A DNA stretch of 37,618 nt from a virus: the IMG/VR virus record IMGVR_UViG_3300046458_000053, positions 1-37,618 of that record; one strand, given 5' to 3'. The notes under the pieces were generated by a model. It searched no databases, was not told where the DNA came from, and saw only the letters and a list, made by a program, of their open reading frames with translations. Numbering within the stretch: the stretch's first letter is position 1; each line of letters begins with the position of its first letter. A program made the translations under genes and the position numbers. Below, piece by piece: positions 15,836-22,810 of the stretch.

Positions 15836-16302
15836 TTATCCGTTCAGTGCGAGAGCGATGCCGTTGGCGACGGCGATTTCCATGCGGCGCCAGTGCTCGT
15901 CCTCCAGCCACTTGGCCGTGCCCATGTTTTCAATGGTGAGGTCGGTACCGGGGAGCCAGCAGGTGGTCAGTACCACCAGCTGGCTCATGCCGTCTTCGGT
16001 CAGGCGTTCTGCGTGCTCGAGGACTTTTTTACGATCACATCCAGATCAGGCGAGTACTCCTCGAGTAGCGCGCTGGCCAACTCCATGACGGTGACCGGAT
16101 TGGTCAGCAACGGCTTCAGGGAAGCGCGTTGCTCCTGCAGCACGGTGTTGACCAGCAGGTTGTTGGCCGGCGCGACTTTGCTGGACTGGGTGGTCGAGTT
16201 GAAGTACTTCGTCACGACCTGGGGATCGAGCTTGAAAGTGAACTCCTGGTCGCCGATTTCCAGGGTGATTTCGCGTACGGCGTCGTTGGTGGTAGTGGTC
16301 AT
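15836..16302 (-). CDS. Tail assembly chaperone E+E' made by -1 frameshift
   Basis: The zero-frame product E (16302 to stop at 16000, 100 residues, starting MTTTTNDAVREITLEIGDQEF) contains the in-frame slippery sequence A AAA AAG (16030-16024: codons GTA AAA AAG). A -1 slip there leads to VLEHAERLTEDG...WLEDEHWRRMEIAVANGIALALNG, ending at TAA 15838-15836, just before the tape measure. This matches the E/E' (G/GT) arrangement seen before the tape measure in nearly all long-tailed phages. The fusion binds the tape measure during tail assembly and is absent from virions. An 8-bp inverted repeat brackets the slippery site. ATG 16302 is chosen over an earlier ATG because it has GGA 10 bases before it and looks like other E starts. 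Confidence 0.85.
16000..16302 (-). CDS. Tail assembly chaperone E, zero-frame product
   Basis: The 100-residue unshifted product of the preceding frameshift gene. It contains a beta-rich start (ITLEIGDQEFTFKLDPQVVTKYFN) and a helical end (PVTVMELASALLEEYSPDLDVIVKK) and terminates 8 codons after the slippery site. In lambda and P2 the unshifted form is the more abundant one and coats the tape measure. It lies 26 bases after the Rz stop. Confidence 0.82.
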   Translation of the reverse strand: MTTTTNDAVREITLEIGDQEFTFKLDPQVVTKYFNSTTQSSKVAPANNLLVNTVLQEQRASLKPLLTNPVTVMELASALLEEYSPDLDVIVKKSSSTQNA

Positions 16303-16328
16303 AGTGATTTCCGTTGGTTTGAGGTGAT

Positions 16329-16814
16329 TCAGGGTTGTGCCGGCGTGCTCATGCACACCTGGCGGATGTGGTCCTGCAGGCCGAGGGTCATTTTCCGGCT
16401 GAGGGTGAGTTCGTCGCGGAGGGTGAAATAATCCGATCGAGCGTCTGCAGCGAGTTCGGCGGTTCCTGCATCAGCCATGCGGCCGGCGCCGGCATTGGCG
16501 GGCACTGCGGGGCGGCTGCAGGTGGCACGGACGAGCAGCCGCTGATTGCCGTCGTCAACGTCACGGCGCAAAGCCGCGTTTTCAGCGCGTTCATGGTTCA
16601 GTTCCTCGGTGCGTTTTTGGTCGATCTGGTCGCGGGCGGCGAGCATTTCGCCCGACAGCACAGCAGCGGCGCGTAGGCCTTTGACTTCGGTTGTGGCGGT
16701 GGCCAGGTCGCGCTGGGCGGTATCACGCTGGTCAGCGATGTGATCGAGCCAGGTCCAACCGAGAAGGCCGACCACAAGGAGCACCAGGGCGAGTCGTAGC
16801 GGGCTGATGGTCAT
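16329..16814 (-). CDS. Rz-like inner-membrane spanin (i-spanin)
   Basis: A 161-residue protein with one N-terminal signal anchor (LALVLLVVGLLGWTWL, about residues 7-22) and a long charged coiled-coil-like helix (QRDTAQRDLATATTEVKGLRAAA to NHERAENAALRRDVDDGNQRLL). This is the layout of Rz/LysB i-spanins, which link the inner membrane to the outer-membrane partner and finish lysis. The ATG at 16814 overlaps the endolysin stop (ATGA); an ATG three codons earlier is possible. A second reading frame inside it encodes the Rz1 partner. Confidence 0.85.
   Translation of the reverse strand: MTISPLRLALVLLVVGLLGWTWLDHIADQRDTAQRDLATATTEVKGLRAAAVLSGEMLAARDQIDQKRTEELNHERAENAALRRDVDDGNQRLLVRATCSRPAVPANAGAGRMADAGTAELAADARSDYFTLRDELTLSRKMTLGLQDHIRQVCMSTPAQP
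16388..16594 (-). CDS. Rz1-like outer-membrane lipoprotein (o-spanin), nested in Rz
   Basis: A 68-residue product in another frame entirely inside the Rz gene. It has a lipoprotein signal (MNALKTRLCAVTLTTAISGC, with the lipobox cysteine at 20) followed by a Pro/Ala-rich segment (SSVPPAAAPQCPPMPAPAA). The embedded arrangement, the size and the proline-rich mature part are those of Rz1. Lipidated at Cys20, it would sit in the outer membrane and bind Rz across the periplasm. Confidence 0.85.
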   Translation of the reverse strand: MNALKTRLCAVTLTTAISGCSSVPPAAAPQCPPMPAPAAWLMQEPPNSLQTLDRIISPSATNSPSAGK

Positions 16815-17338
16815 TTCAGGCACAGCTCCATTTCGGCCAGGCGCCGGTTATGCAGGCCCGGGACGAATCGCTTGCTGCCCTGGGCGTCGGTGATGAAAGC
16901 CCAGACCGGCGTTTTGCCGTCCGGGGCCCAGGCCAGGGCTTTGCAGCCCTCGGCGATACGGCCAGCGTTGATCAGGCCCATGGCGCGACTGGCGCAGGTG
17001 CTGGGGTTGCCGACGTTGTGGCCATGGCTGGTCAGGGCGTCGAACGTGTTCTGGCCGACGGCCTGGTTGGTGATGCAGTCCGCCAGTTCCAGTTGGCCCT
17101 TGCTGATGACCAGGTGCTCAACCTCGGCGCAGCGCGCGTCCGACCAGTAATCACCTACCACCACCGGATACGGACTGGTGTGCTTCGTAATGCCCTTGCA
17201 AACAGTGGGCAGGCCTCGGGCCAGCCTGTCGGGGTACACGGTGTTTTGGCCGTTACCTTCCCAGTCGCCCAGGAACGCAGTGAGCGTGCCGCTGCAGAGC
17301 ACCAGGACGCCGGCGGCGATCTTGTTGCGCAGGCTCAT
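16811..17338 (-). CDS. SAR endolysin, GH24 lysozyme
   Basis: A 175-residue lysozyme of the R21/RrrD type. The N-terminus (KIAAGVLVLCSGTLTAFLG, about 6-24) is a weakly hydrophobic, Gly/Ala/Ser-rich signal-arrest-release segment. The catalytic region has E27 in DWEG, D37 in YPDRLARGLPT and T45, though spacing is longer than in P21 (10 and 8 instead of 9 and 6). Cys15 in the SAR helix and Cys47 in the VCKG segment could take part in the thiol-disulphide switch known from P1 Lyz-type enzymes. ATG 17338 overlaps the holin stop (ATGA). The enzyme would be released from the inner membrane on depolarisation by a pinholin or holin. Confidence 0.87.
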   Translation of the reverse strand: MSLRNKIAAGVLVLCSGTLTAFLGDWEGNGQNTVYPDRLARGLPTVCKGITKHTSPYPVVVGDYWSDARCAEVEHLVISKGQLELADCITNQAVGQNTFDALTSHGHNVGNPSTCASRAMGLINAGRIAEGCKALAWAPDGKTPVWAFITDAQGSKRFVPGLHNRRLAEMELCLK

Positions 17339-17541
17339 ACCTTGCTCTTCCAGTCGCGGAGCATTTGGCGGTACTTGGGGACCAGCAGCAGGATCTGCAG
17401 CACCATGTAGAGCGCGGTCAGCATGTAAGCGACCGACGACCAATCAACGGCGCCCGTTGCACCGGTAGCGGCGACGCCGATGGCCGGGGAGGCTTTTACC
17501 AGGGCGATGGCAGTGTCCTGAGCCGCCTGATTCGTGCTCAT
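17335..17541 (-). CDS. Small holin/pinholin candidate
   Basis: A 68-residue protein with a short hydrophilic start, an Ala/Gly-rich helix (IALVKASPAIGVAATGATGAV, about 13-33) and a hydrophobic segment VAYMLTALYMVLQILLLVPKY, ending in a basic tail (RQMLRDWKSKV). Size, two possible membrane segments and position just before a SAR endolysin point to a holin, possibly a pinholin. The ATG at 17541 shares one base with the preceding stop (TGATG). A longer start at 17580 would read through the DksA-like gene and is rejected. Confidence 0.75.
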   Translation of the reverse strand: MSTNQAAQDTAIALVKASPAIGVAATGATGAVDWSSVAYMLTALYMVLQILLLVPKYRQMLRDWKSKV

Positions 17542-17747
17542 CAGCGTTTTCCTTCGGTAAGGGTTTGGCACGGCACGCAACGAGTCATGCCGCCCAGCGC
17601 CTGGCGCGCTTCGGGGATCGGCTTGTCGCAGTCTTCGCAGTGGGTGAGGCTGGGCCCGGTCGGACGCACCTGGGCCAGCGCGGCGGCGATGGCCTGGTCA
17701 CGCTGACGCTGTTCCAGTGCCTGGGCGCGGTCGAACGGGCAAACCAT
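17541..17747 (-). CDS. TraR/DksA-type C4 zinc-finger protein
   Basis: A 68-residue protein with an N-terminal helix (RAQALEQRQRDQAIAAALAQ) and a C4 zinc finger, CEDC at 37-40 and CVPC at 57-60, in the context SLTHCEDCDKPIPEARQALGGMTRC. This is the TraR/DksA family, where short TraR forms bind RNA polymerase's secondary channel without ppGpp and change promoter choice. P2-like phages (for example P2 orf82) carry such a gene near the lysis genes. It overlaps the tube and holin genes by one base each, so it is made late. Confidence 0.85.
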   Translation of the reverse strand: MVCPFDRAQALEQRQRDQAIAAALAQVRPTGPSLTHCEDCDKPIPEARQALGGMTRCVPCQTLTEGKR

Positions 17748-18199
17748 CAGGTCAGGTCCTCGATTTCCGAGGCAGCCAGGTACGGCACGTCATCGATCTT
17801 GATGAAGTCCGGCGAGGTAACATCAAACGGCAGCTTGACCGTCGACTTCGTTGCGCCCTTGGGGTCTAGGCTGAGCAGGCTGGAAATGCGGATCTTGCAG
17901 CCGAACGCCTCGTACTTGATCTCTTCCTCGCCGGCCTTGGCATAGAACACGATGTCGAACGGCTCCAGCTCGCGGAAACTGCCGGCAGCGGAGGCCTGTT
18001 CGGTGATCAGTTTGAAGTTGGTGATATCGACCTCAATTTCACCGGCCGCTGCTACGTCACCGTCGACGTGACCGTTGGGTACGCCCCGGGTTTGCGCCAC
18101 GGCGGTGTTGTCGGTGATATCCAGGGTGCAGGCCTCGCAATGCACCTTGGTATCGCCCAGGGAAATGTCGAAATTCTTACCGCCAATCTTTGCCGCCAT
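17747..18199 (-). CDS. Tail tube protein (DUF2597-like)
   Basis: A 150-residue protein starting MAAKIGGKNFDISLGDTKVHCEACTLDITDNTAVAQTRGVPNG, the DUF2597 pattern, followed by beta-strand sequence (GEIEVDITNFKLI, PFDIVFYAKAG, KYEAFGCKIRISSLLS, KSTVKLPFDVTSPDFI). It directly follows the sheath gene, the usual tube position in contractile tails (FI then FII in P2). It would stack as hexameric rings that form the channel. It shows no resemblance to P2 FII, so the tail comes from a different lineage. Confidence 0.78.
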   Translation of the reverse strand: MAAKIGGKNFDISLGDTKVHCEACTLDITDNTAVAQTRGVPNGHVDGDVAAAGEIEVDITNFKLITEQASAAGSFRELEPFDIVFYAKAGEEEIKYEAFGCKIRISSLLSLDPKGATKSTVKLPFDVTSPDFIKIDDVPYLAASEIEDLT

Positions 18200-18202
18200 G
18201 GG

Positions 18203-19318
18203 TCACTCCGAATCCAGGGAAAGATCCAGCGCCAGGTTGGCGGTGATGTCTTTCGGGCAGTTGAGGGGGCGCAGGGTCAAGTAGGCGACCACTGCGGTTT
18301 TGCTGGTCCAGGCCAGGGTGATGGCATCTTTACCGGGCTGTTCGATCTCGCCCGGGAACACGTTGGCCCCCACGCGGGTGGACTTGGCCATAGCGCGCAG
18401 CGGCGCCATGAGCGCGGTGCGGTTGACCTCCATGCTGGCGGGTGAGCTATTCAAACGGCGATCGCCCACGCGCTGGATCAGCAGTACACGAACCCGGCGG
18501 GCTGCCTTGTCCAGGACACGCAGGTACTCGATCACCTGAACGTCCGCGCCTGGGGCTGCCAGCATGTTGGCGTCGGCCCAGTACACGCCCGGGTAGCCGG
18601 CATAGGTCTGGCTGACGGACAGCCGCGCCGAATCGAGCACGGCAGCGGTCGCAGACTGCAGCGGCACGTTGTCCTTGTCCGTGGGGGTCGGGCCCAGGCC
18701 GATCAGGGCACCGGTGGCCACGCGCATCGGCGTGTCGGCAATGCTGACCGCCGCGTTGGCCAGGCGACCGGCCAGCACGCCCAGGTCGTTGCCGTGCAGC
18801 TGCGGTACCGCAATCACACGATCAGCGACCAGGCCGTTGACCAGGTCACGCTGGGCGGTCTGATAATCGGCCCAGGCCTCGGTGGTTCCGTCGATGCCTT
18901 CAGTGGCAGCGATGATGAATACGCGCCGACCGTAGGTGTTCTGTACGCCCACGGCGGCGGTGTTCATGGCGCTCAGTTCGGCAGCGGTGGCCACCGGTCG
19001 GGTGATCACTACGGCTTCAACGTCATAACCGTGCTGCTGGGCGTAGGTGAATGCCGGCAGCCAGTCGCCATCGGCGGCGATCGGCATAGCCAGGGCGTTC
19101 CAGCGGTCGCCGCCGTTGGCCAGGGCGGCAGTGACCTGGGTTTTCAGGTCACTGGCCGGGATGCCCAGCTGGACGTCCAGGTCGCTTTCCGTGTTGAGTG
19201 CGAGGATCTGGCCGATGTTCTTGGCGCCAGGCCCGATGAACAGGAACAGGCGCTCGACTTCTGTCGAGGTGCCCTGTCCAAGGTTCTGGTTGTTAACTGA
19301 AACTCTACCGAGTGGCAT
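18203..19318 (-). CDS. Tail sheath protein (DUF2586-like)
   Basis: A 371-residue protein with DUF2586 character: MPLGRVSVNNQNLGQG start, LFLFIGPG, then RWNALAMPIAADGDWLPAF, and a C-terminus TLAWTSKTAVVAYLTLRPLNCPKDITANLALDL. DUF2586 proteins fill the sheath position between head-completion and tube genes in some P2-headed myophages. The C-terminal half (AAPGADVQVIEYLRVLDKAARRVRVLLIQRVGD) resembles the sheath core that contracts. Length is close to P2 FI (396). It lies 9 bases after the gpS-like stop. Confidence 0.82.
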   Translation of the reverse strand: MPLGRVSVNNQNLGQGTSTEVERLFLFIGPGAKNIGQILALNTESDLDVQLGIPASDLKTQVTAALANGGDRWNALAMPIAADGDWLPAFTYAQQHGYDVEAVVITRPVATAAELSAMNTAAVGVQNTYGRRVFIIAATEGIDGTTEAWADYQTAQRDLVNGLVADRVIAVPQLHGNDLGVLAGRLANAAVSIADTPMRVATGALIGLGPTPTDKDNVPLQSATAAVLDSARLSVSQTYAGYPGVYWADANMLAAPGADVQVIEYLRVLDKAARRVRVLLIQRVGDRRLNSSPASMEVNRTALMAPLRAMAKSTRVGANVFPGEIEQPGKDAITLAWTSKTAVVAYLTLRPLNCPKDITANLALDLSLDSE

Positions 19319-19326
19319 GGGAACCT

Positions 19327-20007
19327 CTAACGGGGTGCAGTGAGGGTTTGGCGCAGCACCAGGTTGACCAGTTGGCTGGTCTCGCTGGTGCTGGCGCCCA
19401 GGAATTGGCGGGCGGGCAACTGGATGTTCCAGGCCTGCTTACCGGTTGAGGCTTTGTGTTCGGTGTCCAGGACGCGGATCAACAGACCGGCCTTCGTGTA
19501 TTCCAGGTTTTGCTGGATCCAGGCCACGCTGGGCTTGGAAGGCTTTTTCTTCCCGGGCAAGCGGATCCGATAGTTGAGCTGGCGCAGGCGCTTGGCCTGT
19601 TTTTCCGTGGCTGCGGTACCGGGCGGGACCTTGTTCAGCTCGCGCATCTGGTGCGCGGTAACGCGCTCACTGCCGCCGTTGTTCTGTTGCGAGGCGACAT
19701 ACTGGGTCAGGCGGTTGCGCCAGCCGAGTTCCGCTTCCTGGGCGGTCAGCTTCACGACATCGAGCAGCTTGGCCAGGCCGGTTTCCATCTTCTTCTTGGA
19801 CTTGCTGGTGTCCTTGCGCGGGGCGAACGACGAACCGTCCAGGTTCTCCTGGTTGCGCACGCGGCCACGGCTCAGGCTGCGCACACGCTTGCTGACGTTG
19901 TTCAGCAGACGCCGGCGTTTCACCGGTGGCAGCTCCATCAGGGCGAGCAGATCCTCGGCGCCCAACAGGCCGCGTATGTCGAGGCTGAGCGGGCTAGACG
20001 CTGTCAT
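19327..20007 (-). CDS. Tail completion/virion morphogenesis protein (gpS-like)
   Basis: A 226-residue basic protein of the phage virion morphogenesis (gpS) family. Landmarks are LLALMELPPVKRRRLLNNVSKRVRSLSR, RNQENLDGSSFAPRKD, then KKMETGLAKLLDVVKLT. P2 gpS (about 150 residues) is needed to join and stabilise the tail end at the head. The extra length lies in the middle (110-185), a Lys/Arg-rich segment. It overlaps the gpR-like gene by 14 bases. Confidence 0.78.
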   Translation of the reverse strand: MTASSPLSLDIRGLLGAEDLLALMELPPVKRRRLLNNVSKRVRSLSRGRVRNQENLDGSSFAPRKDTSKSKKKMETGLAKLLDVVKLTAQEAELGWRNRLTQYVASQQNNGGSERVTAHQMRELNKVPPGTAATEKQAKRLRQLNYRIRLPGKKKPSKPSVAWIQQNLEYTKAGLLIRVLDTEHKASTGKQAWNIQLPARQFLGASTSETSQLVNLVLRQTLTAPR

Positions 20008-20440
20008 GGCGCACTACCTCGCCGCTCTCGGCGACCCACAGTTCAAACGGAACGGCCGACCAGGTCTTGCCGTACACCTCGATTTCGCCTGCAGGATCCT
20101 CGGCCAGGTATTGCGGTTCACTGAACTGCAGGGTCAGGTCGACGTCGGCCAGGTCGTCATCGAGCATATCGATGGCAAAGGTCGGCGCGGCCAGGTCCTC
20201 GCGGTCTCCGTCATTCGCTTCCAGCCAACTGCCCACCAGGGCGATCAGTCGCGCCGGGCTGTCGGCGAAGCGCTCGAACGAGATCGTCGCGGTGTAGTTC
20301 AGGTCGCCCATGTACATGCCCTTTTCGTCGGGCTTCCAGATCAGGTCGACCTGCACGTTGTCAGTCCAGCTGTCGAGCTGCGCGGTGGCCACCAGCTGGC
20401 GACCGATCAGGTAGGCGGTCAACGCCCGGAGCTTGATCAC
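19994..20440 (-). CDS. Tail completion protein (gpR-like)
   Basis: A 148-residue protein beginning MIKLRALTAYLIGRQL, the same style of start as P2 gpR, with TISFERFADSPARLIALVGSWLEAND and an acidic beta-rich end (MLDDDLADVDLTLQFSEPQY). gpR acts with gpS in tail completion and head joining. Overlap with the gpL-like gene is 4 bases. In P2 several genes (X, lysis) lie between L and R; here they are missing and the lysis genes are downstream. Confidence 0.72.
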   Translation of the reverse strand: MIKLRALTAYLIGRQLVATAQLDSWTDNVQVDLIWKPDEKGMYMGDLNYTATISFERFADSPARLIALVGSWLEANDGDREDLAAPTFAIDMLDDDLADVDLTLQFSEPQYLAEDPAGEIEVYGKTWSAVPFELWVAESGEVVRHDSV

Positions 20441-20901
20441 AGCAGCTTCGCCGTGATGCGGCCGCGACCCTGGATAGCTCGCACGGCTTGCTGACTGAAC
20501 GCCAGGAAGGTGTCGGAGCGCTCGGGCAGGTCCTTGCCAGTGTTCTCGGCAGAGTCGCGGCGGGTGACGGTTGCGAACTGGGTCAGCAAGCTGGCCTTGG
20601 CGCGGCAGTAGACGGCGCGCTTGTACAGGTCGACTTTAAAGGTGCGCTCCGGCAGGACGGTGGTGTCTGCAGACTCAACGCTTGACACTCCAGCGCCCTG
20701 CCAGCGCGCTTTACACGTAGCCAGGTCCAGGTTTACCTCGTGCATGGCCATGGTCAGGTCAGCGGCCAGCATGTCGACCAGGTATTCCGCCGGCAGGCGG
20801 TACCCCTTCTGGAACTCAGACACGGAGAGGTCGGGCCAAAAGCCGTCGTTCTCTACTGCCTGGTCCACAAAGGTGGTGGGTTTACCTGAAAAGCCGCTCA
20901 T
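20437..20901 (-). CDS. Head completion/stabilisation protein (gpL-like)
   Basis: A 154-residue head completion protein. The start MSGFSGKP at 20901 matches Pseudomonas gpL-type starts and is preferred over the longer frame to 20952. WPDLSVSEFQKGYRLP and LADLTMAMHEVNLDLATCKARW correspond to the helical gpL core, and the C-terminus KASLLTQFATVTRRDSAENT is the usual second half. gpL closes the DNA-filled head and makes the connector to the tail. A 99-base gap to the gpM gene holds nothing recognisable. Confidence 0.82.
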   Translation of the reverse strand: MSGFSGKPTTFVDQAVENDGFWPDLSVSEFQKGYRLPAEYLVDMLAADLTMAMHEVNLDLATCKARWQGAGVSSVESADTTVLPERTFKVDLYKRAVYCRAKASLLTQFATVTRRDSAENTGKDLPERSDTFLAFSQQAVRAIQGRGRITAKLL

Positions 20902-21000
20902 GCTGGACGCTCGAATAGGGCAGGTTGCGGCTTCGGGGCAGACCGGGGGCATAAATGACCTGGTCGTTCCGTGGCAGCTCCCTGCGGGGGGTGGAGTCGG

Positions 21001-21792
21001 TTATTCGGTGCCGTTGCCGGCGTCTTCTTCGGTGGCGTTCGCCTGCAGCTCTGCATCCGGCTGCGCGGCGGTTTCAGCGGTTGGGTCGGTGGCCTGGGCC
21101 AGTTGCTTAGCCAGGGCCTTGCGGGCACCTTTCAAGCGGGTCTCGACGCGGATTTCCGGGTACAGGGCCTCGGCACGCTCTAGATGGGTCACTGCCAGTG
21201 CCCAGTCCTTGCGGTCCATGGCCAAAAAACCCAGCAGCCTGTGGTAACGAGCGGGGATGCGCTCGAACAGCTTCCACTCGGTCTCAACACGCGGCAGCAG
21301 ATCGGAGAGATAAGGTTCCGGGCTGTGGCCCGCCTTATGCTCGGCCTCTGCCCAGTCGATTACGGCATCACCCACAAACGTCGGAATGTTGCGTTTGAAA
21401 CGCTCCGGCAACGTTTGCCCTTGAGACATGGCGAAGTCAGCCAGCTCCAAGCCTTCAACGAATTTGCCGGTGTCGAACAGCCAGACCAGGACGTACACCA
21501 GCACCTGGTTGGGGAAGTTCAACCCCGAGCCCCGGTAGCGGGTGACGTACTCCTGGTACTTGGGCAACAGCTCGTCACGCTTGAGCTGCTGTTTCGAATC
21601 GATGCTGTCCAGTTCGTGTAGGCGATCGAGGTCACCGGCCAGCGCGATTTCCATCAATTTCAGGTGCTTCTGCGCGTTGGCCGGGCTGTTCAGGGCAGCA
21701 GCGGGCGAATAGGCAGCGGGCTCGGCACTGGCGGACGCGGCCGCAGAGCCTTGGGCGATCACGCGGCGCTTGTGCGCCAGTGCCAGGCTCAT
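21001..21792 (-). CDS. Terminase small subunit (gpM-like)
   Basis: A 263-residue protein that opens SLALAHKRRVIAQGSAA, like P2 gpM (247 residues). The middle has NFPNQVLVYVLVWLFDTGKFVEGLELADFAMSQGQTLPERFKRNIPTFVGDAV, the gpM/endonuclease signature of P2-like phages, then FLAMDRKDWALAVTHLERAEALYP. P2 gpM carries the cos-cleaving nuclease. The last 35 residues are Ala/Glu-rich. Start overlaps the capsid stop in TAATG. Confidence is high from sequence plus order. Confidence 0.9.
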   Translation of the reverse strand: MSLALAHKRRVIAQGSAAASASAEPAAYSPAAALNSPANAQKHLKLMEIALAGDLDRLHELDSIDSKQQLKRDELLPKYQEYVTRYRGSGLNFPNQVLVYVLVWLFDTGKFVEGLELADFAMSQGQTLPERFKRNIPTFVGDAVIDWAEAEHKAGHSPEPYLSDLLPRVETEWKLFERIPARYHRLLGFLAMDRKDWALAVTHLERAEALYPEIRVETRLKGARKALAKQLAQATDPTAETAAQPDAELQANATEEDAGNGTE

Positions 21793-22808
21793 TAGATGAC
21801 CTCCACGTTTTCAGCGGCCGCGAACTTGCCCAGTTGCTCGATCACATAGCCTTCGTTACGGGCGTTGTAATCCTCCACGCGGGAGCGCTTCGGGTTCTCG
21901 ATCAGGTGGCGGCGCCAGCTGCTGTCCTGGAAGTAGATCGAGAGGTTGTCCCAGCTAGTGACCACGACGGCGTCAGTCGGGAAATGCGGGACGGTGAAGG
22001 TCGGCAGGCCGCCATAGGTCGCGATGACCTGCTGGTTTTCGATGCGTTCTTTCTCAGTCGGCTTGCCCGCCTGGTTCGAATACAGCTTGGCCTTGTCGTG
22101 GGCCAACAGGTCGCTGCCAACGATCGCAATCAGATCACCGCCGTCACGGAACACCGTGTCGATCATCTGCTTGACGTCATGCACCAGGGCGTCGAGATTT
22201 TCGTAGTCGCCACCATCGCCCAGGGTGATTTTCCCGGCGACCGCGCCTTGCTCCATGACCTGTTCAGGCACTTGCTCGCGAGCGATCTGCAGCCAACCTT
22301 TGTTGACGTCCTGCAGCATCGGGTGAGTGACCAAGTCGGTCTGTACCGCAGCCAATACCCCGTGCCAGCCGGTCATGATGCGATCGAGGGCAATTTGTTT
22401 TTGCACGGCAGCCGAGTAGCGATCGGCGAAGTCCGGGAACTTGGCCCAGCTGTCAATCTTCGCGAACGGCAAGCCCACGTCGGATTCAGTGGAGTACAGC
22501 TCGTAATCCAGACCGTTCAGGTCCGACACGTCCTTGGCTTCGCGGTCGGTGGTCTTGGTGTTGGTACGGCTGGTGACCGGGCCGTTGATACCGAGCATGA
22601 CCTTTTGGCCCCTGATCTCGGTGACCGGCACGACGTTGATGCGTTCCAGGAAGTCGGCGCGCTCGGTGATAGCGTCGTTCAGCTCCTGGGCAATGCTCGG
22701 TTCCACGGTGAATTGGCGATCGACATCAACGCCGTAGGTTTCAGCGATCGCGGCGCGTAGCGTGGCGTATTGCTCAACGGCGCGGTTACTCAGTGCTTGA
22801 CCGGCCAT
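21792..22808 (-). CDS. Major capsid protein (gpN-like)
   Basis: A 338-residue HK97-fold capsid protein of the P2 family: MAGQALSNRAVEQYATLRAAIAETYGVD start, FLERINVVPVTEIRGQKVMLGINGPVTSRTNT, then PDFADRYSAAVQKQIALDRIMTGWHGV and LIAIVGSDLLAHDKAKLYSNQAGKPTEKERI. P2 gpN is 357 residues and is cleaved by gpO after about 31 residues. It is 2 bases downstream of gpO and is the second head gene of the operon. Confidence 0.95.
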   Translation of the reverse strand: MAGQALSNRAVEQYATLRAAIAETYGVDVDRQFTVEPSIAQELNDAITERADFLERINVVPVTEIRGQKVMLGINGPVTSRTNTKTTDREAKDVSDLNGLDYELYSTESDVGLPFAKIDSWAKFPDFADRYSAAVQKQIALDRIMTGWHGVLAAVQTDLVTHPMLQDVNKGWLQIAREQVPEQVMEQGAVAGKITLGDGGDYENLDALVHDVKQMIDTVFRDGGDLIAIVGSDLLAHDKAKLYSNQAGKPTEKERIENQQVIATYGGLPTFTVPHFPTDAVVVTSWDNLSIYFQDSSWRRHLIENPKRSRVEDYNARNEGYVIEQLGKFAAAENVEVI

Positions 22809-22810
22809 AA

